Below, in pieces: positions 15,643-22,664 of a stretch of 64,000 nucleotides of DNA (within the stretch, counting starts at the first letter, position 1; every line of letters starts with the position of its first letter). Location of the stretch: assembly GCA_002422605.1 (NCBI GenBank), contig DISW01000001.1, forward strand, positions 67,114-131,113, written 5' to 3'. The stretch comes from Bacteriovoracaceae bacterium UBA6200. Lineage in GTDB: Bacteria > Bdellovibrionota > Bacteriovoracia > Bacteriovoracales > Bacteriovoracaceae. The notes under the pieces are model-generated. The model did no database searches, had not been told where the DNA came from, and saw nothing but the letters and a program-made list of their open reading frames with translations. The position numbers were made by a program, and so were the translations under genes.

Positions 15643-16836
15643 ATGCGTTTAGAGATCATGATCGGCAATAGCGATACGCTTATCCACCCTATTAAGGGTA
15701 ATCGTGTTCTTATCGGTTCTTCTGAAACCTGCGACATTATTTTGCCTGCAAAAAATATAAGTAGAAAGCACCTCATCGTTGTAGCTGAAAACGACCATTT
15801 TTATGTTATTGATCAGGGGAGTACTAACGGCTCTTACATAAATGAAGAGCGACTGATTCCAGGAAGAAGAGTTGAATTCACTTCTTTTTTTCCTGTTCGT
15901 TTAGGTGACGATGTATTGATTTCACTTTTAAGTGATGATGAGCCGGGTGGAGAGGACCAAGAATCGACACTCTTAAGCCCATCACAGCCGAAGGACGGTG
16001 GACTTCTAAAGACTGACCATGATTCAACATCAGTCATATCTCTAAAACAGCTCAAAGAAGTTAAAACCGATCATCTCATTAAGAAACGGGAAGAAAGAAG
16101 AAAACAAGTACGAAAAAAAAGAACAGTACCTCCTCCTCCACCAAAGAAAAAAATTAAAATAGATTTCATTAAAGTCGGTGCACTCCTTCTGCTTGTGTCG
16201 GCCGTCTATTATCAGTTTTTTATGAATAAAGAGACTGAAAGTATTCCTGTAGTGCCTCAGGTAACGAAAGTAGAACCCCCAAAACCCAAAACACCAGAAG
16301 AAGAATTTTTTCTAGTTAGTAATGATGACCTGATCCCTCGAGAACAACTTGTCGGTATGACAAGTAAAATGAAATGTGTCACGGATGTTGAGCAATATTT
16401 TTGTCAGACCTTTACCAGCAATTTAGGAGAACCATTCGGGGCTTACCAGGTTGGGACAATGATCTACATTTTGTTGGATACTGCTCCCCACATTGAAGCA
16501 ACTTCTAAGATGGTCACTTTCCCGGATCCTGCGATAGAAACTAATCCTGAAAGATTCAACACTCTTGACCAACATGCCAAACATGTTGTTGCCCTCAATT
16601 TTTTAATAAACGTTATTCCCCAAGACTTAAGAACTGATTTAGTTCCTGGTTTACGGCTTACATTTTCATTCTATAGAATAAAAGATAATGGTCCTGAGTT
16701 ATATTTTTCTTTGGCCGTGACTCCGGAAGCCATTCAAGAACTCAGGAAAAAGATACATCCTGAGTTCTTCCAAGAGATTCGCACTCCAGGTAACTATATT
16801 TCATCCATGGCCGCTAAATACTATCGGCTCTACTAA
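15643..16836 (+). CDS. FHA-domain bitopic membrane protein
   Basis: 397 residues. An FHA phosphothreonine-binding domain occupies about 1-100 (VLIGSSETCDIILPAKNISRKH, DQGSTNGSYINEERL). A charged linker ends in a Lys/Arg and Pro cluster (KKRTVPPPPPKKK), and one membrane span follows (VGALLLLVSAVYYQFFM, about 180-196). The C-terminal 200 residues lie outside the membrane and contain a Cys pair (CVTDVEQYFC). The topology puts the FHA domain in the cytoplasm and the unknown domain in the periplasm, suggesting phospho-dependent assembly of an envelope complex. No kinase gene is nearby. The stop overlaps the convergent cytochrome gene by 4 bases. Confidence 0.8.
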   Translation: MRLEIMIGNSDTLIHPIKGNRVLIGSSETCDIILPAKNISRKHLIVVAENDHFYVIDQGSTNGSYINEERLIPGRRVEFTSFFPVRLGDDVLISLLSDDEPGGEDQESTLLSPSQPKDGGLLKTDHDSTSVISLKQLKEVKTDHLIKKREERRKQVRKKRTVPPPPPKKKIKIDFIKVGALLLLVSAVYYQFFMNKETESIPVVPQVTKVEPPKPKTPEEEFFLVSNDDLIPREQLVGMTSKMKCVTDVEQYFCQTFTSNLGEPFGAYQVGTMIYILLDTAPHIEATSKMVTFPDPAIETNPERFNTLDQHAKHVVALNFLINVIPQDLRTDLVPGLRLTFSFYRIKDNGPELYFSLAVTPEAIQELRKKIHPEFFQEIRTPGNYISSMAAKYYRLY

Positions 16837-18515
16837 AGCGTTTTTAGAAATTCTATTAACTCTAGTTTTTGTTTCATCGAATAAACTTCTTTCCCGTTTT
16901 TTAGGAAAATACCTTCATCATGACCTTTATTAGATAGACCATCTTTTTTGGAATCATAGAGGAATTCTTTATCTTTCTTCCAAGCAGTTGGTGCCTTATC
17001 TATTTCGGGATAACCAACACAGTTTTGATCAAAATCCGTTTTTTTATCCTTGGCCGGACCTGCAACATAGGTAACGGGTCTCTTGGTACCACTGGTTAAT
17101 ACCGCACAAAGATTAGGTGCTGAATTGTTGTGAAAATAAGGCCAGCGTGCCCAGATCCCATCTAGGGGAGGCGGTACATAACCTTTTTGAGGTTCAACAA
17201 CTGCACCGATTGATTTGGAAATAGCAAGTCGGTTTAAATCACTTGCAAACTCTCTCATACCTAAATAACGACCTGGATCTGTTCCTACATCTCGTATTGG
17301 AGTCTTTTTATGGTACTTAACACTGTCATTCTGAATCAGTTCAGCCTTGGAGAGCACATAAGCATCAGATCTAGACCAGCCTTTTTCATAAACCCCATGG
17401 CATTTTTGGCAAGAAGTTACAAAATGCTTCTCTCCTCTCTGGGCCTTTTCTAAATCGATTGAATCTACTCCGAAAAATTTCTCATAGCGTGGTGGTTTGG
17501 TGGCAAAAACAGCGGCAGTCAAGGCATTGATGGTGTCACCATTTTCATGCATCCACTTTTCTAATTCGACGAGATCTGTTCCTCGACCTATTTCGTTCCA
17601 TAGAAAATTTGTGTGAACTGGATTCCCTGAAACGATAGAGCCATCAGAGAGCCAGCGGTTCTTGTACTTTAGATTCCACCAAACAGCAGGTTTACTGTCA
17701 GCAACCATCTTCTCTAATTTATTTCTTCTAGGGAATCGGTGGGAGAAGGGTGTTCTGGTGGCGTAAGCATCATCTTTTCGCTTAGCAAGTGAAAGAGCAA
17801 CTTGGGCCAGAGATGTATCTAGTCCAACTGTGACAGGTTTTTTTGTTCCCACATACTTCAACTGTTTTTTTGCTTTTACCAGCATTAGACGTTCTTCTTC
17901 AGTTGTTTTCAGAACATCTTTAAAAACGAAGCTATTCACATAGGGAGCAAGAGCGGCCCCTTGAGTAAAAAACTCATTGGCCCTTGGAAATCTGTTGGTA
18001 AGACCAATTATTTTAACTCCAAACAATTCAGATGTGTGGCATGCAGCGCACCCAAAAGTGATACCTGTTCCCAGTTCTGTTTCCCAAAGTGTCGTTCCCA
18101 TCGGAAGGGATTTTTCTTCAGCTGTTAAGGGAGGAAAGGGATTGGGAGTCTCTTGTTGAGCGTGAAGAGGGAAATCATGAAGACCCATCCATTTTAAAAC
18201 GTCATCCATACTTTTATAGGGTGAAACTACCTTAGCTAGCTCGTAGAGGATGATTCTTACCGGATCTGTGGGTTTCGTTTCAAAAAAATTTTTGAGAGGC
18301 CAGTAAGGAATCACAAGTTCTGAAACTGTCACTGGATAAAATAAAGCGGCCTTGGTTCCTTCCGTAATCGTCTTATGAAATTCCTCTGGCGGTAATTGGT
18401 AGAGGTTTTCACGAGGAGAGTGAATTTCTACTCCTTTGCTCCAATCCGCATTTGAAAGGGCAATCGAAGGGCATAAAGCTGTAAATAAAATCAGTTTAAA
18501 AAAAGGGTTTTTCAT
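16833..18515 (-). CDS. Exported dihaem cytochrome c, RoxA-like
   Basis: A 560-residue periplasmic protein with a signal peptide (LILFTALCPSIALSNA). It has two c-haem sites: CAACH near residue 157 and CQKCH near residue 369. The large loops between and after them (GTDPGRYLGMREFASDL, PPPLDGIWARWPYFHNNS) resemble the RoxA rubber-oxygenase/dihaem peroxidase superfamily. RoxA proteins are about 100 residues longer, so the reaction is uncertain: peroxidase, or oxygenase on a hydrophobic polymer or lipid. It is monocistronic and convergent with the FHA gene. A hydrocarbon-making cluster elsewhere in the window makes a lipid-oxidising role possible, but that is only inference. Confidence 0.72.
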   Translation of the reverse strand: MKNPFFKLILFTALCPSIALSNADWSKGVEIHSPRENLYQLPPEEFHKTITEGTKAALFYPVTVSELVIPYWPLKNFFETKPTDPVRIILYELAKVVSPYKSMDDVLKWMGLHDFPLHAQQETPNPFPPLTAEEKSLPMGTTLWETELGTGITFGCAACHTSELFGVKIIGLTNRFPRANEFFTQGAALAPYVNSFVFKDVLKTTEEERLMLVKAKKQLKYVGTKKPVTVGLDTSLAQVALSLAKRKDDAYATRTPFSHRFPRRNKLEKMVADSKPAVWWNLKYKNRWLSDGSIVSGNPVHTNFLWNEIGRGTDLVELEKWMHENGDTINALTAAVFATKPPRYEKFFGVDSIDLEKAQRGEKHFVTSCQKCHGVYEKGWSRSDAYVLSKAELIQNDSVKYHKKTPIRDVGTDPGRYLGMREFASDLNRLAISKSIGAVVEPQKGYVPPPLDGIWARWPYFHNNSAPNLCAVLTSGTKRPVTYVAGPAKDKKTDFDQNCVGYPEIDKAPTAWKKDKEFLYDSKKDGLSNKGHDEGIFLKNGKEVYSMKQKLELIEFLKTL

Positions 18516-18610
18516 TAAACAATCATTTCAAAAATGAAGCAGGATGGTCAACTGTTCTGATCTAACTTCCTGATTGGGATAAGGTGTTACAAAAAAACTA
18601 TTTTGGTTTG

Positions 18611-18640
18611 TTGACTAGGATCAACGATTTCATGAATGAT
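18611..18640 (+). promoter_or_regulatory. Candidate promoter of the 18647 small RNA
   Basis: TTGACT at 18611-18616 (5 of 6 to the -35 consensus) lies 18 bases before AATGAT at 18635-18640 (4 of 6 to the -10 consensus). Transcription would begin near 18647, at the foot of the first RNA hairpin. GTTGA-N6-TCAAC (18610-18625) overlaps the -35 and could be an operator. Confidence 0.4.
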
Positions 18641-18646
18641 GGGTCT

Positions 18647-18717
18647 CGAAATCATAAGCCATGATTTCACCTCCCAGATCTAATAGGCCATCGTCTTGAC
18701 CACGATGGCCTTTTTTT
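18647..18717 (+). ncRNA. Candidate trans-acting small RNA (about 70 nt) with exposed CCUCCC
   Basis: This lies in a 200-base gap whose flanking genes both run on the minus strand, yet it ends in a plus-strand terminator. Parts in order: a perfect 8-base hairpin GAAATCAT/ATGATTTC with a 5-base loop (18648-18668); a single-stranded stretch ACCTCCCAGATCTAAT (18669-18684); and a 10-base stem AGGCCATCGT/ACGATGGCCT (18685-18694, 18702-18711) followed by six more T. This is the usual layout of a small regulatory RNA, with the anti-Shine-Dalgarno-like CCUCCC presented between stems. It cannot be the terminator of an upstream plus gene, because there is none. Confidence 0.5.
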
Positions 18718-19321
18718 AAGAAGCCTGTTTTTGTACTAACTTTTTAATCTTTTGAAATTCTGCTTCGACTTTGGCTTCCACCAGAGGAAATTGATAGTAA
18801 CCATTGGCGCCTGATGGCGTTTTAGCGTGTATTTGGGCCTTTTGTGGAGAAATGGCCGTCGCCATAATTAAGGTTTTAATAATTGGGAATTTACTCTTAA
18901 TTTGGGCCGTTAACTGATTTACCGCTTTGGGATTAACATCGTAATTAAAGACCACAATCTGGAAGCGTTTATCCGCTAAAAACTTGTTTAATTCTGGAAG
19001 TGTTTTTGCAACATGATATTCATGACCCTTAGGAAACTGGTCCAATGCCTTCTGAAAAAAATCCGATTGAAAATCAAAAAGGATGACTGTCAGAGGAGCT
19101 TTTTCCTCTTTTGCTCGTGCATCGAGAAATTTCTCAGCAAAATTTTCAGGATCTTCGCTTAGTGACGGCTCAGACGCAGGAATGGATAGCGGATCCTGGC
19201 CTACGTTAAATTCCAGTTCACTTTCAATGTTTGCCAGTTCTTCTTCTTGCTTTAATTTTTGCTTTTTCAGAGCATTCAGATCTAAAACAACCGTTGGTTT
19301 GTCGTCATCATCTGTAGACAT
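18716..19321 (-). CDS. Pseudo-receiver domain protein
   Basis: 201 residues from ATG 19321, with GGGAG 7 bases upstream; a longer in-frame start at 19381 is less likely. The first 80 residues are charged and helical (STDDDDKPTVVLDLN, KKQKLKQEEELANIESE). Residues 85-200 have the fold pattern of a response-regulator receiver: VILFDFQSDFFQKAL, FQIVVFNYDVNP, TLIMATAIS, GANGYYQFPLVEAKVEAEF. The usual acidic pair is reduced and the invariant Lys before Pro is Phe, so phosphorylation in the normal way is doubtful. Probably a protein-interaction module. It diverges from the 19483 gene, which has a similar Asp/Glu/Lys-rich N-terminus. Confidence 0.62.
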   Translation of the reverse strand: MSTDDDDKPTVVLDLNALKKQKLKQEEELANIESELEFNVGQDPLSIPASEPSLSEDPENFAEKFLDARAKEEKAPLTVILFDFQSDFFQKALDQFPKGHEYHVAKTLPELNKFLADKRFQIVVFNYDVNPKAVNQLTAQIKSKFPIIKTLIMATAISPQKAQIHAKTPSGANGYYQFPLVEAKVEAEFQKIKKLVQKQAS

Positions 19322-19482
19322 ACTCGGCTCCCTTCGACAATTACCGTACATTATTACTGGATTTTGAAGGCTTATCGGCAATTTAGGGAAGGAGCTTTAC
19401 CTTAATAAACCTGAATTTAATTATGCTTTTCTTAATTAAAGACTTGTTTCGTCCTCTCCGAAAAGAATAGGACGGAGAAAAA

Positions 19483-19986
19483 ATGGCGTTACATGATTTG
19501 GACCTAGAATTTGAAGATGAGGAAGATTTAAAGAAAAAGAAAAGCGATGCTGTTCAGGTAGATGTCGATCTCGTTTTTCAATCTGAAGCACCTCAAAATC
19601 GTCCTCAAAGGCCTCCTCAGGGTGGCCAGGGGAACGTTCATCCTCTTCCGGAAAGACCTGCGCCACGACCTGTTCGACCTCAGCCAGCGAGTCAGGGAGG
19701 AGAACACACTGCAACCGCACTTAAAGTGCCAGCAAAGGAAGTTACGAAATCTCAAAAAGATTTATTGGAACACGTGCGTAAGGTCGAATTTGAAGCTGAA
19801 GTCAAAGTAAGAGTTGCTGATTTTAAGGCCGAAATCCTGGGAGATATCCTTGGAGATATGAAATTCATGGAGCATCAAATAGGGCAATTGCTTGCCCGTA
19901 TCAACAATAAACACCCCGAATCGAAGCAAGAAGTCCTAATGATCAAAAAGATACTTGCCGACTTCACTGCTAAAAAACGAAAATAG
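19483..19986 (+). CDS. Uncharacterised protein with acidic N-terminus and Pro-rich linker
   Basis: 167 residues, ATG 19483 with GGACGGAG just upstream. Residues 1-35 are acidic then basic (HDLDLEFEDEEDLKKKK), and residues 36-80 form a Pro/Gln/Arg linker (PQRPPQGGQGNVHPLPERPA). Residues 85-167 are predicted helical (EVTKSQKDLLEHVRKVEF, EILGDILGDMKFMEHQIGQ). There is no signal peptide or membrane span, so it is cytoplasmic. I recognise no family. It sits 23 bases before an exported protein gene, in the same transcription direction, and opposite the pseudo-receiver gene whose N-terminus has a comparable LDL-plus-charged-helix pattern. Confidence 0.6.
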   Translation: MALHDLDLEFEDEEDLKKKKSDAVQVDVDLVFQSEAPQNRPQRPPQGGQGNVHPLPERPAPRPVRPQPASQGGEHTATALKVPAKEVTKSQKDLLEHVRKVEFEAEVKVRVADFKAEILGDILGDMKFMEHQIGQLLARINNKHPESKQEVLMIKKILADFTAKKRK

Positions 19987-20009
19987 TTCATCTAACCAAG
20001 GATGAACAT

Positions 20010-20831
20010 ATGCGCGCACTTCTGTTATTAATCGCTTTTTTAAGTTCCTCTGCTCAAGCTGGTTTCGAAAAAATCTCTGTAAAAAATTTGAATCTGAATT
20101 ATCAGGATTCCTATGGAGAAGGAACACTTGAAAAAGTGGGACTTGGATATTCCTTGAAACAGGTTCAAGTTCCTTATCGGATTAGCATCGAAAAAACGGA
20201 AAGTGCTTTTGAAGTTACTTCTGAATTTTTAGATTTCTCGTGGATTAAACCTTATAAGATCTTCTTCAACGCAGAAAAGTTTAATGCTAAGAACACAGAC
20301 TTCTCTATTGGTGGAAGCCTTCATTCACTGGAAAGTGAGGCGCTTTCAATTATGCCGAAGGAAAGAGGTCTTTATCAGGCCCATAAAGTAAATGTTAAAT
20401 GTGAAGGACAAGGCACCGGCATTTTAAAAGAAAGAGTTCTGGAAGATTGTCGTCAAAAATTGGATGCCTCGGTAAAACGCATAGAGGTACCAGCGGATTT
20501 TATTTTATATCGTATTTTATATTCTCTCCCAGAAATTCAAGGAGAACTTGAATTTCCCGGTGATAATCTCATTTTTACTTCCCGGAACGGACAGTTTAAT
20601 CTACAGCTTTACATTAAGTACTACGTCTATGCTGGTCTAAGGGCCAATGGTCGTTTTCACTATGAGAATGACTTTCAAACGATTGCCATCAACGTTAATC
20701 AAATTAAATTCGGCATTTTTAATGTCACGAATTTTGTTATGAGAAGACTCCAAGCTGTTAATAGAAGCCCAGACATTAAAATTGATCCACCATGGATTCG
20801 CATCAATATCGGAACTCCGAATGAAAATTGA
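20010..20831 (+). CDS. Exported protein of unknown function
   Basis: 273 residues with a signal peptide (LLLLIAFLSSSAQAG) from ATG 20010, then a beta-rich mature protein with regular short strands (KISVKNLNLNYQDSYGEG, YRISIEKTESAFEVTSEF). The pattern resembles lipid-binding tubular or AsmA/LmeA-type folds, but I cannot assign a family. Two cysteines (VKCEGQG, LEDCRQK) could form a disulphide. It is 23 bases after the 19483 gene and overlaps the following hydrolase by 11 bases, so the three form one operon. Likely periplasmic or outer-membrane associated. Confidence 0.65.
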   Translation: MRALLLLIAFLSSSAQAGFEKISVKNLNLNYQDSYGEGTLEKVGLGYSLKQVQVPYRISIEKTESAFEVTSEFLDFSWIKPYKIFFNAEKFNAKNTDFSIGGSLHSLESEALSIMPKERGLYQAHKVNVKCEGQGTGILKERVLEDCRQKLDASVKRIEVPADFILYRILYSLPEIQGELEFPGDNLIFTSRNGQFNLQLYIKYYVYAGLRANGRFHYENDFQTIAINVNQIKFGIFNVTNFVMRRLQAVNRSPDIKIDPPWIRINIGTPNEN

Positions 20832-21498
20832 AAGTATTGACCTTTTAGGAATTGAAACGCTAACTGTTACAGGCAATGCTTCTGATGTAGGAATCATTAT
20901 GCTCCATGGTTATGGGGCCAATATGCAGGATCTTTTCCCTTTATGGGAACTCTGGCATGCAGAAAAATTTAATTGGTATTTCCCAAATGGAGTTCTGCCC
21001 CTGAATATGGGCTACTATGAAGGACGCTCATGGTTTTCAATCGACGTACAGGAACTGGAAAGGGCCATGCGGGAAGGAAGACCAAGAAATATGAGAGGAA
21101 CTCTCCCTCTTGAATTTGACTCAACGCTGGCCCGTCTGACTCCCTATATCGCTGAGATTTCCAAAAAGCATAAAACAATCATAGTAGGTGGATTTTCTCA
21201 AGGGGCCATGTGCGCTTCTCACCTTGCCATGAATTCAACTCTCAATATTGATGGCCTGATTTTATTGTCAGGGGCCTTAATCGCTGAGACCCGTTGTCCC
21301 GCCCAGGTAAAAGGAATTCCTTTTTACCAGTCCCATGGAGTCAAGGATCCGGTTCTGGATTTTCAAGCGGGCAAAGAACTTGAAGAAAAACTTCTTTCAT
21401 TGAATTTCAGCGGAAAGCTCCATCCATTTCAGGGCGGGCATGAAATCCCTACCGGAGTGATCCATGAAGTAAGGGAGTTCCTTGGCCAGTTCGCTTAA
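20821..21498 (+). CDS. Alpha/beta hydrolase, phospholipase/carboxylesterase type
   Basis: 225 residues from ATG 20821, which overlaps the end of the preceding gene; a start at 20782 would overlap by 50 bases. The fold is clear: IMLHGYGANMQDLFPLW (oxyanion region), nucleophile Ser in GGFSQGAMCASHLA (about residue 126), Asp in HGVKDPVLDF and His in GGHEIPTGVI. It matches the PF02230 phospholipase/carboxylesterase group, cytosolic esterases of about 220 residues acting on acyl esters, thioesters or lysophospholipids. It has no signal peptide. Its end overlaps the convergent exported protein gene by 4 bases. Confidence 0.85.
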   Translation: MKIESIDLLGIETLTVTGNASDVGIIMLHGYGANMQDLFPLWELWHAEKFNWYFPNGVLPLNMGYYEGRSWFSIDVQELERAMREGRPRNMRGTLPLEFDSTLARLTPYIAEISKKHKTIIVGGFSQGAMCASHLAMNSTLNIDGLILLSGALIAETRCPAQVKGIPFYQSHGVKDPVLDFQAGKELEEKLLSLNFSGKLHPFQGGHEIPTGVIHEVREFLGQFA

Positions 21499-22499
21499 TG
21501 GCGAAGGAGTAGCTCGACTGAATCTTTTGTAGAACGAGAAAAACTTTCTTGAATCAGATAAAATGATTTGTTGAAATTCATTCCCCGAACACCAATATTT
21601 GATCCACTGTAGCCACCAAAGATGTCCCGTAATTTCCCTACTGAAGTAATCGTTTGAGGATCTTCATATAGGTATCGGTAGTCATTTGCAGACGTGATGA
21701 ATTCATAAGTCAAAGTCAGCATGAGAGCAGCGGAGTAGGCGTATTGAACTGGAACTCGCTCTTTGGCCAAAGACATTGAGAGAAAGAGCGGAACATAAAA
21801 GTGATAAATATTTCGGTTGAGATGCTCATAAATTTCAGGGGGATAAAAAAGCTTCCGATAATTTGATTCCGAAATGTCCAGAATCAAATTAATCGTATCA
21901 ATCACCCGACTGACCATTTCTTTATTATCGTGATAGAGAGCATTCCCTCTGACTTGGGCCCGCTCAAGGTAGGCCAGGTGAAGCTTCTTGGCGGAAGTGT
22001 CCTGAAAAAGCGTCGCCATGACCATAGAGGCCATATAGGTGGACTTAAAATGCTTGAGGGTCAGATCCCAGATATTAAGTTCTGAAATTTCGCCTGTTAG
22101 ATAGAGATAAAGCTGTTCATTTAAATCTCTTAGATAAACTTGAGTCTTAGAGGTATTTAAAAGAGTGATGAAGTTCTTCTTGAAGGCAACAAAGACAAAA
22201 GAGCCTGGTGTCCATTTTGAGTTTTTGTTGGAAGTTATCCGTCTTTCATCGACCACCATGTCATAATCCAATAACTGGATCATTTTTTTTACAGCGCTTT
22301 TGCAGGGTGTTCTGTCCCAGTAGCCCATATAGCGGTTGCAGCGATTGTTAATGAGAGTACCAAGACCCCAATCCCGCAAACCTTCTTGAGAAATGATGAA
22401 ATTCAAAAGACCATTTGAACGGCGCTCTGCAGTAGTTTCTGTGAAGGCCTGGGCCGTACCAACAAAAAGCATGAGAGTTAGTGCAAGCATAATTTTCAT
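21495..22499 (-). CDS. Exported protein of unknown function
   Basis: 334 residues, with signal peptide LALTLMLFVGTAQAF at the N-terminus. The mature protein is helical and rich in Tyr and Arg (NIYHFYVPLFLSMSLAKER, YEFITSANDYRYLYEDPQ), with two Cys close together (NRCNRYMGYWDRTPCKSA) likely to form a disulphide. No catalytic motif or family is recognised. It is monocistronic. The gap of 165 bases to sucA contains the sucA promoter and no other feature I can support. Confidence 0.6.
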   Translation of the reverse strand: MKIMLALTLMLFVGTAQAFTETTAERRSNGLLNFIISQEGLRDWGLGTLINNRCNRYMGYWDRTPCKSAVKKMIQLLDYDMVVDERRITSNKNSKWTPGSFVFVAFKKNFITLLNTSKTQVYLRDLNEQLYLYLTGEISELNIWDLTLKHFKSTYMASMVMATLFQDTSAKKLHLAYLERAQVRGNALYHDNKEMVSRVIDTINLILDISESNYRKLFYPPEIYEHLNRNIYHFYVPLFLSMSLAKERVPVQYAYSAALMLTLTYEFITSANDYRYLYEDPQTITSVGKLRDIFGGYSGSNIGVRGMNFNKSFYLIQESFSRSTKDSVELLLRH

Positions 22500-22599
22500 G
22501 AATCTATAAGTGCTTTAATGAAGTTCGATGGTCAACTAAAATACACATTGTGCAGAGCGGTCCTTAAAACTCAACTCTTGAAGTTTCTTGGATTTAGCA

Positions 22600-22628
22600 T
22601 TCACACACTTAGAGCTTTGGCCTATAAT
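22600..22628 (+). promoter_or_regulatory. Sigma70-type promoter of sucA-sucB-lpdA
   Basis: TTCACA (22600-22605, 5 of 6 to the -35 consensus), a 17-base spacer, and a perfect TATAAT (22623-22628). Transcription should start near 22635, leaving a leader of about 30 bases before the sucA ATG at 22665. Confidence 0.75.
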
Positions 22629-22664
22629 ATGGGCATTCATTAACCCCCTTCATGAGCAAGTGAC

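Noticed and set aside
19436..19755. Minus-strand open frames opposite the 19483 gene
   Set aside because: Codon and residue patterns are shadows; the plus frame has a ribosome site and continues in an operon with 20010.
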